Source: Nitratireductor sp. ZSWI3 | GTDB taxonomy: Bacteria > Pseudomonadota > Alphaproteobacteria > Rhizobiales > Rhizobiaceae | Direction of reading: 5' to 3' | Assembly (NCBI RefSeq): GCF_024655565.1 | Contig: NZ_JANKOF010000001.1 | Coordinates: 124,001-188,000 of the forward strand | DNA length: 64,000 nt | Shown here: in pieces, positions 49,947 to 58,602 of the stretch | Layout of the letters: the number at the start of each line of letters is the position of its first letter | How positions within the stretch are numbered: position 1 is the first letter of the stretch | Position numbers and translations under genes: made by a program | The notes under the pieces: generated by a model | Databases searched by the model: none | What the model saw: the letters and a program-made list of their open reading frames with translations, nothing else | Told to the model about the DNA's origin: nothing

Positions 49947-51998
49947 TTACGCGAGACCGAGTGCGGAGACCGCCACGTCGATCGCCTTGATGCCGACGAA
50001 CGGCACGATCAGGCCGCCGAGGCCATAGATCAGCAGATTGCGCCGCAGCAATTCGCCGGCCGTCGCCGGCTGGTAGCGCACGCCGCGCAAGGCGAGCGGG
50101 ATCAGCGCGAAGATGACCAGCGCGTTGAAGATCACCGCCGACAGGATGGCGCTCGCCGGGCTCGCCAGGTTCATGATGTTGAGCGCCTGCAGGCCGGGAT
50201 AAGCGGCGATGAACAGGGCCGGCAGGATGGCGAAGTATTTCGCCACGTCATTGGCGATGGAAAACGTCGTCAACGCGCCGCGGCTGATCAGAAGCTGCTT
50301 GCCGACCAGCACCACCTCGATGAGCTTGGTCGGGTCGCTGTCGAGATCGATTAGGTTGCCGGCCTCCTTGGCGGCCGGCGTGCCGGTGTTCATGGCCACC
50401 CCGACATCGGCCTGGGCGAGCGCCGGCGCATCGTTGGAGCCGTCGCCGCACATGGCAACCAGTTTGCCGTCGGCCTGCTCCTTGCGGATCAGGTCCAGCT
50501 TCCTTTCCGGCGTCGCCTCCGCCAGGAAATCGTCGACGCCGGCCTCGGCGGCGATGGCCGCTGCGGTCAGCGGGTTGTCGCCGGTGATCATCACGGTGCG
50601 GATGCCGAGACGCCTCAACTCGGCGAAGCGCTCGCGAATGCCAGGCTTGATGATGTCCTTGAGATGGATGACGCCGAGGATCTGCTTGTCGCGCGCGACG
50701 ACCAGCGGTGTGCCGCCCGATTTGGCGATGCTCTCCACGATGCGTGTCAGCTCGAGGCCCGCCGCCGCCTCCGCATGGCGGAGGATGGCATCGCTCGCGC
50801 CTTTGCGCACCTGGCTTCCATTCGTCAGATCCGCCCCCGAAAGGCGCGTCTGCGCGCTGAAGGGCACGAAACCGCCGACCTGCTCCTGAAGTGCATCCAC
50901 CTCTCTGCCCACTGTCTTGCGGGCAAGGTCGACGATCGACTTGCCTTCCGGCGTCTCGTCGGCGAACGAGGCCAGCAATGCGGCCTCGATCAGCGCCCGC
51001 TCGCTGACGCCGGGCAGCGGCATGAAGGCGTCCGCCATGCGGTTGCCGAAGGTTATGGTGCCGGTCTTGTCCAACAGCAGCGTGTCGACGTCGCCGGCGG
51101 CTTCGACCGCACGGCCCGATTTGGCGATGACATTGGCCTTGACCAGCCGGTCCATGCCGGCGATGCCGATCGCCGACAGGAGGCCGCCGATCGTCGTCGG
51201 GATCAGCGTGACGAGCAGCGCGACAAGAAAGGCGATCGGGATCGACGTGCCGGAAAACAGCGCGAAGGGTTCGAGCGTCACCACCACCAGGAGGAAGATG
51301 ATGGTCATGCCGACCAGCAGGATGTTGAGCGCGATCTCGTTCGGCGTCTTCTGGCGTTCGGCGCCTTCGACCATGGCGATCATGCGGTCGAGGAAGCTCT
51401 TGCCGGGCTCCGCCGTGACGCGGATCACCAGCCAGTCGGAAACGAGCCGCGTGCCGCCGGTGACCGCCGAGCGGTCGCCGCCGGATTCGCGAATCACGGG
51501 CGCTGATTCACCCGTGATCGCCGCCTCGTCGACGGAGGCCACGCCTTCGATCACCTCGCCGTCGGCGGGGATCAGGTCGCCCGCCTCGACCAGAACGACG
51601 TCGTCCTTGCGCAGCGTCTGGCTCGACACGAGATCGAAGGTTTCGTGCGCGGCCGGCCCGCCGGTGAGGCGCTTGCACTGGGTCTCCGCCTGCGTCGCGC
51701 GCAGGCTGCCGGCACGTGCCTTGCCCCGGCTCTCGGCGATTGCCTCGGCGAAATTGGCGAAAAGCACCGTCACCCACAGCCACAGGGCGATCTGGCCGAC
51801 GGTGTTGCGGGTTTCGGCGCCGATCGCGAGGTCGTGGAGGAAAATGAACGTCGTGAGCAGGGCGACCACGCCCGTGACGAACATGACCGGGTTGCGATAC
51901 AGCACGCGCGGGTCGAGCTTGGCGACCGCGCCGCGCGCGGCATGGACGGCGAGTGCCCGATCGAACAGCGAAAAATTCCTGCGCCTATGCTTGGTCAT
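49947..51998 (-). CDS. kdpB: Potassium-transporting P-type ATPase subunit KdpB
   Basis: The 683-residue catalytic P-type ATPase of the KdpFABC pump has the phosphorylation motif [14 protein letters not shown], the actuator loop [18 protein letters not shown], the nucleotide-domain KGASDAI, and the hinge [20 protein letters not shown]. Membrane helices are in the usual positions, such as [20 protein letters not shown] at the end. Starts nine bases after kdpA. Confidence 0.97.
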   Translation of the reverse strand: MTKHRRRNFSLFDRALAVHAARGAVAKLDPRVLYRNPVMFVTGVVALLTTFIFLHDLAIGAETRNTVGQIALWLWVTVLFANFAEAIAESRGKARAGSLRATQAETQCKRLTGGPAAHETFDLVSSQTLRKDDVVLVEAGDLIPADGEVIEGVASVDEAAITGESAPVIRESGGDRSAVTGGTRLVSDWLVIRVTAEPGKSFLDRMIAMVEGAERQKTPNEIALNILLVGMTIIFLLVVVTLEPFALFSGTSIPIAFLVALLVTLIPTTIGGLLSAIGIAGMDRLVKANVIAKSGRAVEAAGDVDTLLLDKTGTITFGNRMADAFMPLPGVSERALIEAALLASFADETPEGKSIVDLARKTVGREVDALQEQVGGFVPFSAQTRLSGADLTNGSQVRKGASDAILRHAEAAAGLELTRIVESIAKSGGTPLVVARDKQILGVIHLKDIIKPGIRERFAELRRLGIRTVMITGDNPLTAAAIAAEAGVDDFLAEATPERKLDLIRKEQADGKLVAMCGDGSNDAPALAQADVGVAMNTGTPAAKEAGNLIDLDSDPTKLIEVVLVGKQLLISRGALTTFSIANDVAKYFAILPALFIAAYPGLQALNIMNLASPASAILSAVIFNALVIFALIPLALRGVRYQPATAGELLRRNLLIYGLGGLIVPFVGIKAIDVAVSALGLA

Positions 51999-52007
51999 TG
52001 AAGCACC

Positions 52008-53714
52008 TCAGAAGGTTTGGCCGGCGAGCATTGCCACCTGCTCGGCGATCGGGCCGAGGGCAAGCGCCGGGAAGAAGGTAAGCCCGCCCAGGATCAGGAC
52101 GACGATGATGAGCAGGACGACGAAGAGCGGCCCATGGGTCGGGAAGGTTCCCGCCGAGGCGGGCGCCGGCGTCTTGGCCGCAAGCGCTCCGGCGATCGCC
52201 AGCATCGGCACGATGAAGGCGTATCGGCCAAGGAGCATGGCGATGCCCTGCAGTGTCGTGTGGAAAGGCAGGCCCGCGCCATAGCCGGCGAAGGCCGAGC
52301 CGTTGTTGCCAGTGGCGGAGGAATAGGCATAGAGGATCTCGGAAAGCCCGTGCGGACCGGGATCCTGAACCGCGGCAAGGGCCGAGGGCACAACGGCTGC
52401 CAGTGCGCCGAAGACCAGGATGCCGACCGGCATCGAGAGGAAGGCCAGAACGGCGAGCTTGACCTCCCGGGCTTCGATCTTCTTGCCGAGATATTCCGGC
52501 GTGCGGCCGACCATGAGCCCGGCCAGGAACACCGTCAGCACCACGAAGAGCAGCATGCCGTAGAAGCCCGCGCCGACGCCGCCGAAGACGACCTCGCCCA
52601 CCTGCATGTTGAGCAGCAACGCCAGGCCGGCAAGCGGCGTGTAGCTGTCGTGCATGGAGTTGACCGAACCGTTGGAAGCGGCGGTCGTCGCCTCGGCCCA
52701 GAGAGCGGACAGGCCGGTCCCGAAGCGGGTTTCCTTGCCCTCCAGATTGCCTGCTGCCTGGTCGACCGGCAGCGTGTCATAGAGCGCGTTGCCGTGGATC
52801 TCCGACCCGTAGACGACGGCCAGGCCGACGGCGAACAGCAGGCCCATGGCGGCGAAGATCGCCACCCCTTGCCGCCGGTCTTTCATCATGCGTCCGAACA
52901 GGAAGCAGAAGGCGACCGGGATCAGCAGAATATAGACCACCTGCAGCAGATTGGAGAGCACCGTCGGGTTCTCGAGCGGATGCGAGGAATTGACGTTGAA
53001 GAAGCCGCCGCCATTGGTGCCGAGCTGCTTGATGGCGATCTGCGAGGCGGCAGGGCCCCGCGCGATGAGTTGCTGCGCGCCCTCCAGCGTGGTGGCCGGT
53101 ACATAAGCGCCCAGCGTCTGCGGCACGCCCTGCCAGATGAGGACGAGGGCGCAGATGATCGATAGCGGCAGCAGCACGTAGAGCACCGAGCGGGTCATAT
53201 CGACCCAGAAATTGCCGATCGTCTTGGCGCTGCGTGCCGCAAAGCCGCGGATGACGGCGACGGCGACGGCCATGCCGGTGGCGGCCGAGACGAAGTTCTG
53301 CGTCGTCAGGCCCACCATCTGGCTGAAATAGGACAGCGCCGTTTCGCCGCCATAGGCCTGCCAGTTGGTGTTGGTGACGAAGCTCACCGCCGTGTTGAAG
53401 GCAAGGTCCGGCGACATCGGCGCCAGGCCTTGCGGGTTCCACGGAAGCAGATGCTGCAGCCGCAGAATGGCATAAAGGAACAGCCATCCGGCAAGATTGA
53501 AGGCGAGTGCCGAGAGGGCATAGCGCGTCCAGTGCTGGTCTTGCGTCGCACATCTGCCGGCCAGCGCATAGATGCCGCGCTCGAGCGGTGCGAGCACCGG
53601 TGTAAGCAGCGTGCGCTCACCCTGGAACACCCGCGCCATATAGCCGCCGAGCGGCCAGGCGAGCGCGACGAGGGCGGCGGCGTAGAGCAGGAACTGAAGA
53701 AGGTCGATAGCCAC
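52008..53714 (-). CDS. kdpA: Potassium-transporting ATPase subunit KdpA
   Basis: The 568-residue channel-like subunit selects and binds potassium. There are about ten helices with the selectivity-filter loops typical of the superfamily, for example [33 protein letters not shown] and [14 protein letters not shown]. It starts with GTG at 53714, preceded by AAGGAGG, 13 bases after kdpF. Complete. Confidence 0.96.
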   Translation of the reverse strand: MAIDLLQFLLYAAALVALAWPLGGYMARVFQGERTLLTPVLAPLERGIYALAGRCATQDQHWTRYALSALAFNLAGWLFLYAILRLQHLLPWNPQGLAPMSPDLAFNTAVSFVTNTNWQAYGGETALSYFSQMVGLTTQNFVSAATGMAVAVAVIRGFAARSAKTIGNFWVDMTRSVLYVLLPLSIICALVLIWQGVPQTLGAYVPATTLEGAQQLIARGPAASQIAIKQLGTNGGGFFNVNSSHPLENPTVLSNLLQVVYILLIPVAFCFLFGRMMKDRRQGVAIFAAMGLLFAVGLAVVYGSEIHGNALYDTLPVDQAAGNLEGKETRFGTGLSALWAEATTAASNGSVNSMHDSYTPLAGLALLLNMQVGEVVFGGVGAGFYGMLLFVVLTVFLAGLMVGRTPEYLGKKIEAREVKLAVLAFLSMPVGILVFGALAAVVPSALAAVQDPGPHGLSEILYAYSSATGNNGSAFAGYGAGLPFHTTLQGIAMLLGRYAFIVPMLAIAGALAAKTPAPASAGTFPTHGPLFVVLLIIVVLILGGLTFFPALALGPIAEQVAMLAGQTF

Positions 53715-53727
53715 TTGTCCGCCTCCT

Positions 53728-53814
53728 TCAGAACCGTTCCGGCCGCAGGAGAGCGACGGTGAGATAGGCGAGAAGCGACAGGGCGACGGCGCCGCCGATG
53801 AGATATCCGATCAT
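53728..53814 (-). CDS. kdpF: Potassium-transporting ATPase subunit KdpF
   Basis: The 28-residue single-helix peptide [20 protein letters not shown] followed by ALLRPERF has the size, the LxYLxxALLRPExF ending and the position (directly before kdpA) of KdpF, which stabilises the pump. Too short for usual gene calling. Likely translated together with kdpA. Confidence 0.85.
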   Translation of the reverse strand: MIGYLIGGAVALSLLAYLTVALLRPERF

Positions 53815-53824
53815 CGCCGCCCCC

Positions 53825-53908
53825 TCACAGATGGTCGCAGGCACGCACGGCGCCCGCGAAAGCCAGATAAGCACCGACGGCGAGTGCTATGTAGATCAGG
53901 TCGAACAT
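53825..53908 (-). CDS. Additional 27-residue membrane peptide upstream of kdpF
   Basis: The ATG at 53908 gives MFDLIYIALAVGAYLAFAGA followed by VRACDHL, one membrane helix ending in a short charged tail with Cys. Its stop is 10 bases before the kdpF ATG. From memory, small ORFs with a start like M-D-x-x-Y-x-A-x-A and an end near A/R-C-E/D-x-L occur before kdpF in several proteobacteria but are rarely annotated. A second KdpF-like subunit or leader peptide is possible. No strong ribosome site is visible. Confidence 0.5.
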   Translation of the reverse strand: MFDLIYIALAVGAYLAFAGAVRACDHL

Positions 53909-54315
53909 GGACCGACTCCGTTTTTGGATTCCGGTCCATTAGGTGGCGCCCAGGGGCGTAAGGGAGCTATTCGGAAGTGGCGGCTCTTGCGTAAAGAACG
54001 TGTAAGGGAAATCTCCGCGCCGCGGCGCATGTTCTGCACGCTGGGTGGACGCGACGTTTCCGGGCTTTCAGCACCGATCCCCGCCATGATGTTGTCCAGT
54101 TGAAGGCGGAATCAGCCAGTGCATGTAAAGCTAATATGAATAAAATTATCATAATTATACATGGAATCTGGTGAGAACGGCCAAAGCTTTTTTCGAAGTC
54201 AGGTCATGTGATCGGACAATCTTGTTTGCGTGTTTCATGAAAACGTTATACTATACTGAGGCATCAATTTTGATCAGAAGATGCATTCGGGCAACGTGTA
54301 TTTGGGGAGATTTAA
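53909..54315. other. Gene-free stretch with an AT-rich pocket
   Basis: About 400 bases between the kdp operon and the Gly/Leu-rich gene. The left part (to about 54115) has ordinary composition and should hold the kdp promoter and KdpE site, which I cannot pinpoint. From about 54120 to 54315 the DNA is clearly AT-rich (for example AATAAAATTATCATAATTAT at 54137-54156) in contrast to everything around it. No repeat, integrase or tRNA end is seen. Confidence 0.6.
54247..54257 (+). promoter_or_regulatory. Overlapping sigma-70-like -10 boxes before the Gly/Leu-rich gene
   Basis: Two TATACT hexamers overlap by one base (54247-54252 and 54252-54257), 58-68 bases before the ATG at 54316. TTGTTT at 54222-54227 is the nearest -35 candidate (19-base spacer to the first box). 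Confidence 0.45.
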
Positions 54316-54696
54316 ATGCTTGGTACAATCTTTGGTCTTCTGAAGCCGACGGTCGATACCGGTTCTGCTGTCTACGGAGAAGTGCAGGATGTCTCTGAGA
54401 TTCTTGCGCCAGGTTCCATGGAAGGACAGTCTCTGACGGGCAATCTGCTCAACGACCACGGTCTTGTGGGTGACGTTCTGGAGAATTTGGGAGAGGGCAA
54501 CCTGACCGGCGCGGTCGTGGATGCCTATGCCGACGTCATCGGCCCCGGCGGGGCCATCAACAATCTGGGCCAGGGTGGCGGCTTGGGCATCGAAGGTCTG
54601 CTCGGAAACGTGCTGGGCACCGCCGACGGGCTGCTCGGCACCGCCGATGGTCTGCTTGGGTCGGAAGGCGGGTTGCTGGGCGGCCTGCTCGGTTAG
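54316..54696 (+). CDS. Glycine/leucine-rich repeat protein, 126 residues, function unknown
   Basis: No signal peptide. Residues 1-75 contain several acidic and Val-rich turns (PTVDTGSAVYGEVQDVSEIL, TGNLLNDHGLVGDVLENLGE). From residue about 80 the protein is built of short Gly/Leu/Asp repeats (LLGNVLGTADGLLGTADGLL, then GSEGGLLGGLLG at the very end). The Gly/Leu/Asp-rich end without Cys recalls type I-secreted or surface-associated proteins, but no nonapeptide RTX motif is present. The gene sits alone in an AT-rich pocket with its own promoter and terminator. Confidence 0.72.
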   Translation: MLGTIFGLLKPTVDTGSAVYGEVQDVSEILAPGSMEGQSLTGNLLNDHGLVGDVLENLGEGNLTGAVVDAYADVIGPGGAINNLGQGGGLGIEGLLGNVLGTADGLLGTADGLLGSEGGLLGGLLG

Positions 54697-54723
54697 GATA
54701 CTGCGCCACCCGAACGTCTTGAA

Positions 54724-54760
54724 AGCCCTGCAGCCTTCCCGGCTGCGGGGCTTTTGCTTT
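54724..54760 (+). terminator. Rho-independent terminator of the Gly/Leu-rich gene
   Basis: Stem AGCCCTGCAGCC (54724-54735) / GGCTGCGGGGCT (54741-54752) with one G-T pair and a 5-base loop, followed by TTTTGCTTTGG. It begins 27 bases after the stop codon. Confidence 0.8.
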
Positions 54761-54833
54761 GGCGGCATATGTCCACCTTAAACCGCAGTGCATTTATTGG
54801 ATCGGGTTGCGGTCGGGGTCGGCGGTCTTGAGC

Positions 54834-55736
54834 TCAGAGAGCGGCTTCTTCGGCCTCGTTCACCAGCCAGTCCATCAGGGCCGCGGTCGCGCTGCCGGCC
54901 GAAGGACTGGGCACGAGCCAATAGCCGCAGTCGGCGCGCGTCACCGTCGGGCCCACGGCGACCAGGCTGCCGCGGGCGAGATCCTGGTCCACCAGGCCCA
55001 TCCAGCCCAGCGCGATGCCCTGCTCCGCGAGGGCCGCCTGGATCACGAAGCCATAGGTGTTTAGGCCGAGGTCGCCCTGCGTGGGTTGGCGGCTGATGCC
55101 ATGCTCGGCAAGCCAGGTCGACCAGGTGAGCCAGCGCGGCTTTCCCGACGTCTCCAGGTGGAGCAGCGGCGCCTCGGCGAGGTCTGCAGGCTCTTCGAAC
55201 GGCCCCGACCGGGCGAGAAACCCGGGAGCGCAGACCGGCACGACGCGCTCCGGCATCAGGAGGCGTGCGCCCTCGGGAAAATCGTCCCGCGCGCCGAAAA
55301 GGATCGCTGCATCGGCATCCCGTTCCAACTCGTCCTCCAGGCTTTGCGAAGCGACGATGTGCACTTCCACCTGCGGATGCAGCCTGCGGAAATCGGCAAC
55401 GCGCGGCATCAGCCAGAAGGCGGCGAAACCGTAGTCGGTGAAAATTCGGATCGCCGGTCCCCGCGCTTTGCGGCGGATATCGTGGGCGGCCCCGTCTATG
55501 CTCTTGACGCTTGCATGGACTGCACGAAAAAGAACCTCTCCTGTTTCCGAAAGCCGGCTGCCGCCCTGCGAGCGATGGAACAGGCAGACGTCGAGTTGCT
55601 CCTCGATGCGCCTGATCTGGTAGCTTACGGCAGGCTGCGACAGCCCCAGTTCCTGCGCGGCGCGGGTGAGGCTGCCCAGCCTTCCGACCGCATCGAAGAT
55701 GCGCAGCCAGCCGATGTCCAAGGGCCGATGGATCAT
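54834..55736 (-). CDS. LysR-type regulator of choline-O-sulfate utilisation
   Basis: The 300-residue protein has an N-terminal helix-turn-helix (LTRAAQELGLSQPAVSYQIR) and a C-terminal periplasmic-binding-protein fold (FWLMPRVADFRRLHPQVEVH, LNTYGFVIQAALAEQGIALG). It belongs to the GcvA-like LysR branch, and its position divergent from choX-betC matches the TIGR03418 choline-sulfate regulator family. It probably activates betC/choX in response to choline-O-sulfate or choline. The start overlaps an inverted repeat that may be its own operator. Confidence 0.85.
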   Translation of the reverse strand: MIHRPLDIGWLRIFDAVGRLGSLTRAAQELGLSQPAVSYQIRRIEEQLDVCLFHRSQGGSRLSETGEVLFRAVHASVKSIDGAAHDIRRKARGPAIRIFTDYGFAAFWLMPRVADFRRLHPQVEVHIVASQSLEDELERDADAAILFGARDDFPEGARLLMPERVVPVCAPGFLARSGPFEEPADLAEAPLLHLETSGKPRWLTWSTWLAEHGISRQPTQGDLGLNTYGFVIQAALAEQGIALGWMGLVDQDLARGSLVAVGPTVTRADCGYWLVPSPSAGSATAALMDWLVNEAEEAAL

Positions 55737-55750
55737 AAAGAACCTTTATG
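55734..55750. promoter_or_regulatory. Inverted repeat, candidate LysR operator
   Basis: CATAAAG-AAC-CTTTATG: a perfect 7-bp inverted repeat with a 3-base spacer covering the start codon and ribosome site of the LysR gene, between it and choX. Such a position suits autorepression and divergent activation. Not tested. Confidence 0.5.
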
Positions 55751-55841
55751 GTCATGATCGAAAAACAGCGGCTTTAAGGGTAGCCCTATTTGCGAGCCTA
55801 ATGGAAGCGGCCACGTTTAAACAACAATGGGGAACCGCGCC

Positions 55842-56786
55842 ATGACAACGCATCGTTGCTTCGGCATTGCCGCCGCCGCTTTCCTTTTCCTCAGCACGCC
55901 CGGTCTTGCCGCCGACCCGGAGAGCTGCAAGACCATTCGTCTGTCCGACCCCGGCTGGACCGACATCAACTCGACCAACGCCATCGCCTCGGTCATTCTC
56001 GAGGGCCTCGGCTATCAGCCCGAAGTCCAGACGCTGTCGGTGCTGGTGGGATATCAGTCCCTGAAGAACCAGGACATCGACGTCTTCCTCGGCAACTGGA
56101 TGCCGGCGCAACAGAAGTTCATAGACGAGCTCAATGAAGCCGAGGCGGCCGAAGTGCTCGTCAAGAACCTGACCGGGGCGAAGTTCACCCTCGCCGTGCC
56201 GGACTCCGTGGCCGAGATGGGCGTGCGCGACTTCAAGGATCTCGACACGCACGCTGACGCCTTCGACAAGAAGATCTACGGCATCGAGCCAGGCGCGCCC
56301 GCAAACGAGAACATCCAGCGGATGATCGAGGCCGATCATTTCGGCCTCGGCGACTGGAGCCTCGTCGAATCCAGCGAATCGGGGATGCTGTCGCAGGTCG
56401 CGCGCTCCGAGCGGGCAAAGGAGGCGATCGTCTTCCTGGCCTGGGCGCCGCACCCGATGAACAACAATTTCAAGATCACCTATCTTTCCGGGGGCGACGA
56501 GTTCTTCGGGCCGAATTACGGCGGCGCCGAGGTGTTCACCCTGGCGCGCACCGGCTGGTCCGCTGAATGCCCCAACGCCGCTCAGCTCTTCCGCAATCTC
56601 GTCTTCACGATCGACATGGAGAACGAGATGATGGGCAAGATTCTGGAAGAGGGGAAGGATCCCGAGGATGCCGCCGCGGAGTTCCTGAAGGCGCATCCGC
56701 AGGTGCTCGAGCCGTGGCTCGCAGAGGTCACGACGCTTGACGGCGAGCCCGGGCTCGCGGCCGTCCGGGCATCGCTCGGCCTCTGA
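55842..56786 (+). CDS. choX: Choline ABC transporter substrate-binding protein
   Basis: This 314-residue periplasmic receptor has a signal peptide (FGIAAAAFLFLSTPGLAADP) and choline/betaine-binding features: IRLSDPGWTDINSTNAIASV, DVFLGNWMPAQQKFIDEL, LVESSESGMLSQVARSERAK and an aromatic-rich segment VFLAWAPHPMNNNFKITYLS. It fits the TIGR03414 choline-binding family of rhizobia. The ATG at 55842 has GGGGAA before it; an ATG five codons earlier lacks a site. The permease and ATPase genes (choW, choV) are not adjacent; betC follows instead. Confidence 0.9.
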   Translation: MTTHRCFGIAAAAFLFLSTPGLAADPESCKTIRLSDPGWTDINSTNAIASVILEGLGYQPEVQTLSVLVGYQSLKNQDIDVFLGNWMPAQQKFIDELNEAEAAEVLVKNLTGAKFTLAVPDSVAEMGVRDFKDLDTHADAFDKKIYGIEPGAPANENIQRMIEADHFGLGDWSLVESSESGMLSQVARSERAKEAIVFLAWAPHPMNNNFKITYLSGGDEFFGPNYGGAEVFTLARTGWSAECPNAAQLFRNLVFTIDMENEMMGKILEEGKDPEDAAAEFLKAHPQVLEPWLAEVTTLDGEPGLAAVRASLGL

Positions 56787-56841
56787 CCACTCGGCTCGGA
56801 GCCCATCCGCCTGCCGGGAAGCTCGCCGCTGCAACGACGCC

Positions 56842-56869
56842 GATGCCACGACCTTGCTGCCGTGGCATC
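56842..56869 (+). repeat. 9-bp inverted repeat between choX and betC
   Basis: GATGCCACG (56842-56850) and CGTGGCATC (56861-56869) with a 10-base loop, 45 bases before the betC start. It could lower transcription or stabilise the choX message end, as often seen after binding-protein genes; no T-tract. Confidence 0.5.
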
Positions 56870-56914
56870 GCACCCTCAGGCAATTCAAATCCACCGCAAA
56901 GAGCGCTGCGCGTC

Positions 56915-58438
56915 ATGAAGCGTCCGAACATTCTCATCCTGATGGTCGATCAACTGAACGGGACGCTTTTTCCCGACGGGCCGGCCGGCTTTCTCCACAC
57001 GCCGAATCTGAGGGCGCTGGCGGCCCGCTCGGCCCGCTTCGTCAACAATTACACCGCATCGCCGCTCTGTGCGCCAGGTCGCGCGGCTTTCGTCAGTGGC
57101 CAGCTGCCCTCGCGCACTGGCGTTTACGACAATGCGGCCGAGTTCAAGTCCGACATTCCCTGCTATCCGCACCATCTGCGCTCTGCCGGCTATCATGTCT
57201 GCCTGTCGGGCAAGATGCACTTTGTGGGTCCCGACCAGCTTCATGGTTTCGAGGAACGCCTGACGACGGACGTCTATCCGGCCGACTTCGGCTGGACGCC
57301 GGACTACCGCAAGCCCGGCGAGCGTATCGACTGGTGGTACCACAACCTCGGTTCCGTCACCGGCGCCGGCGTCGCCGAGATCACCAACCAGATGGAGTTC
57401 GACGATGAAGTCTGCTTCCACGGCGTCCAGAAGCTCTACCAGTTCTCGCGCCTTTCCGAAGAGGCCGAGCGCCGGCCGTGGAGCCTCACCGTCTCCTTCA
57501 CCCACCCGCACGACCCCTATGTGGCGCGACGCAGGTATTGGGATCTTTACGAGGACTGCGCGCAGCTCGAGCCGAAGACCGGGTTCATCCCTTATGAAAA
57601 TCAGGATGCGCACTCGCAGCGCCTCTACAAGGCGAGCGACTACGAGGCCTTCGACATCAAGCCGCAGGATGTGCGGCGCGCCCGGCGCGGCTACTTTGCC
57701 AACATCTCCTATCTCGATGACAAGATCGGCGAGTTGATCGACACGCTTCGCCGCACGCGGATGCTCGACGACACGATCATCGTCTTCTGCTCCGATCACG
57801 GCGACATGCTCGGCGAGCGCGGCCTGTGGTTCAAGATGAGCTTCTTCGAAGGATCATCCCGCGTTCCCTTGATGATCGCGGGGCCGGGCGTTGCGCCGGG
57901 GCTCTACCGCACGCCGGTTTCCAATCTGGATGTTCTGCCCACGCTCTGCGATCTCGCCGGCATCGACATGAGCGCGATCACGCCGTGGACCGACGGCACC
58001 TCGCTGATGCCGCTGATGCGCGGTGAGGAACGCTCCGAGCCGGTCCTGATGGAATACGCGGCAGAGGGCTCCTATGCGCCGATGGTCGCCATCCGGGAAG
58101 GGCGGTGGAAGTTCGTGCATTGCGAGCTCGACCCACCGCAGCTTTTCGACCTGCAATCGGACCCGTCGGAAACGACCAACCTTGCCACCGATCCGGCTCA
58201 CCGCGGGATCGTGGCCGATTTCATCGCCAAGGTCCGGTCACGATGGAACATGGCGCGCTTCGACGAACAGGTGCGGGAGAGCCAGGCGCGCCGTTGGGTC
58301 GTCTATCCGGCCCTCCGCAACGGGGCCTACTACCCCTGGGACTTCCAGCCGCTTCAGAAAGCCTCGGAGCGCTATATGCGCAACCACATGGACCTCAATC
58401 TACTCGAAGAGCGCCAGCGCTTCCCACGCGGGGAGTAA
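56915..58438 (+). CDS. betC: Choline-sulfatase
   Basis: This 507-residue cytoplasmic sulfatase splits choline-O-sulfate to choline and sulfate. MKRPNILILMVDQLNGTLFP at the start carries the metal-binding Asp; TASPLCAPGRAAFVSG includes the C-x-P-x-R sequence whose Cys becomes formylglycine; VSFTHPHDPYVARR, the metal DH in VFCSDHGDMLGERGLWFK and a C-terminal choline-sulfatase block (RRWVVYPALRNGAYYPWDFQ) are present. Full length. Choline feeds glycine betaine synthesis (osmoprotection) or carbon/sulfur supply. A formylglycine-generating enzyme gene is not seen in the window. Confidence 0.95.
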   Translation: MKRPNILILMVDQLNGTLFPDGPAGFLHTPNLRALAARSARFVNNYTASPLCAPGRAAFVSGQLPSRTGVYDNAAEFKSDIPCYPHHLRSAGYHVCLSGKMHFVGPDQLHGFEERLTTDVYPADFGWTPDYRKPGERIDWWYHNLGSVTGAGVAEITNQMEFDDEVCFHGVQKLYQFSRLSEEAERRPWSLTVSFTHPHDPYVARRRYWDLYEDCAQLEPKTGFIPYENQDAHSQRLYKASDYEAFDIKPQDVRRARRGYFANISYLDDKIGELIDTLRRTRMLDDTIIVFCSDHGDMLGERGLWFKMSFFEGSSRVPLMIAGPGVAPGLYRTPVSNLDVLPTLCDLAGIDMSAITPWTDGTSLMPLMRGEERSEPVLMEYAAEGSYAPMVAIREGRWKFVHCELDPPQLFDLQSDPSETTNLATDPAHRGIVADFIAKVRSRWNMARFDEQVRESQARRWVVYPALRNGAYYPWDFQPLQKASERYMRNHMDLNLLEERQRFPRGE

Positions 58439-58602
58439 TCGGCACCGCCAGCTGCCCGGAGTTCATTTCTTCGAGTTCATTTCTTCTCAACCGCCTTCTT
58501 GTGCGACGGTCTAGGCCATCCGGCCGAATAGCCAAGGAGAGTCAACGAGATCATATCAGCTCGCGAAACTCCCTTGACTGTTTCCGTTGTGAGCGATGTG
58601 GC

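Noticed and set aside
54120-54315. AT-rich pocket as the edge of a prophage or genomic island
   Set aside because: No integrase, tRNA, direct repeat or phage gene around; composition alone is not enough.
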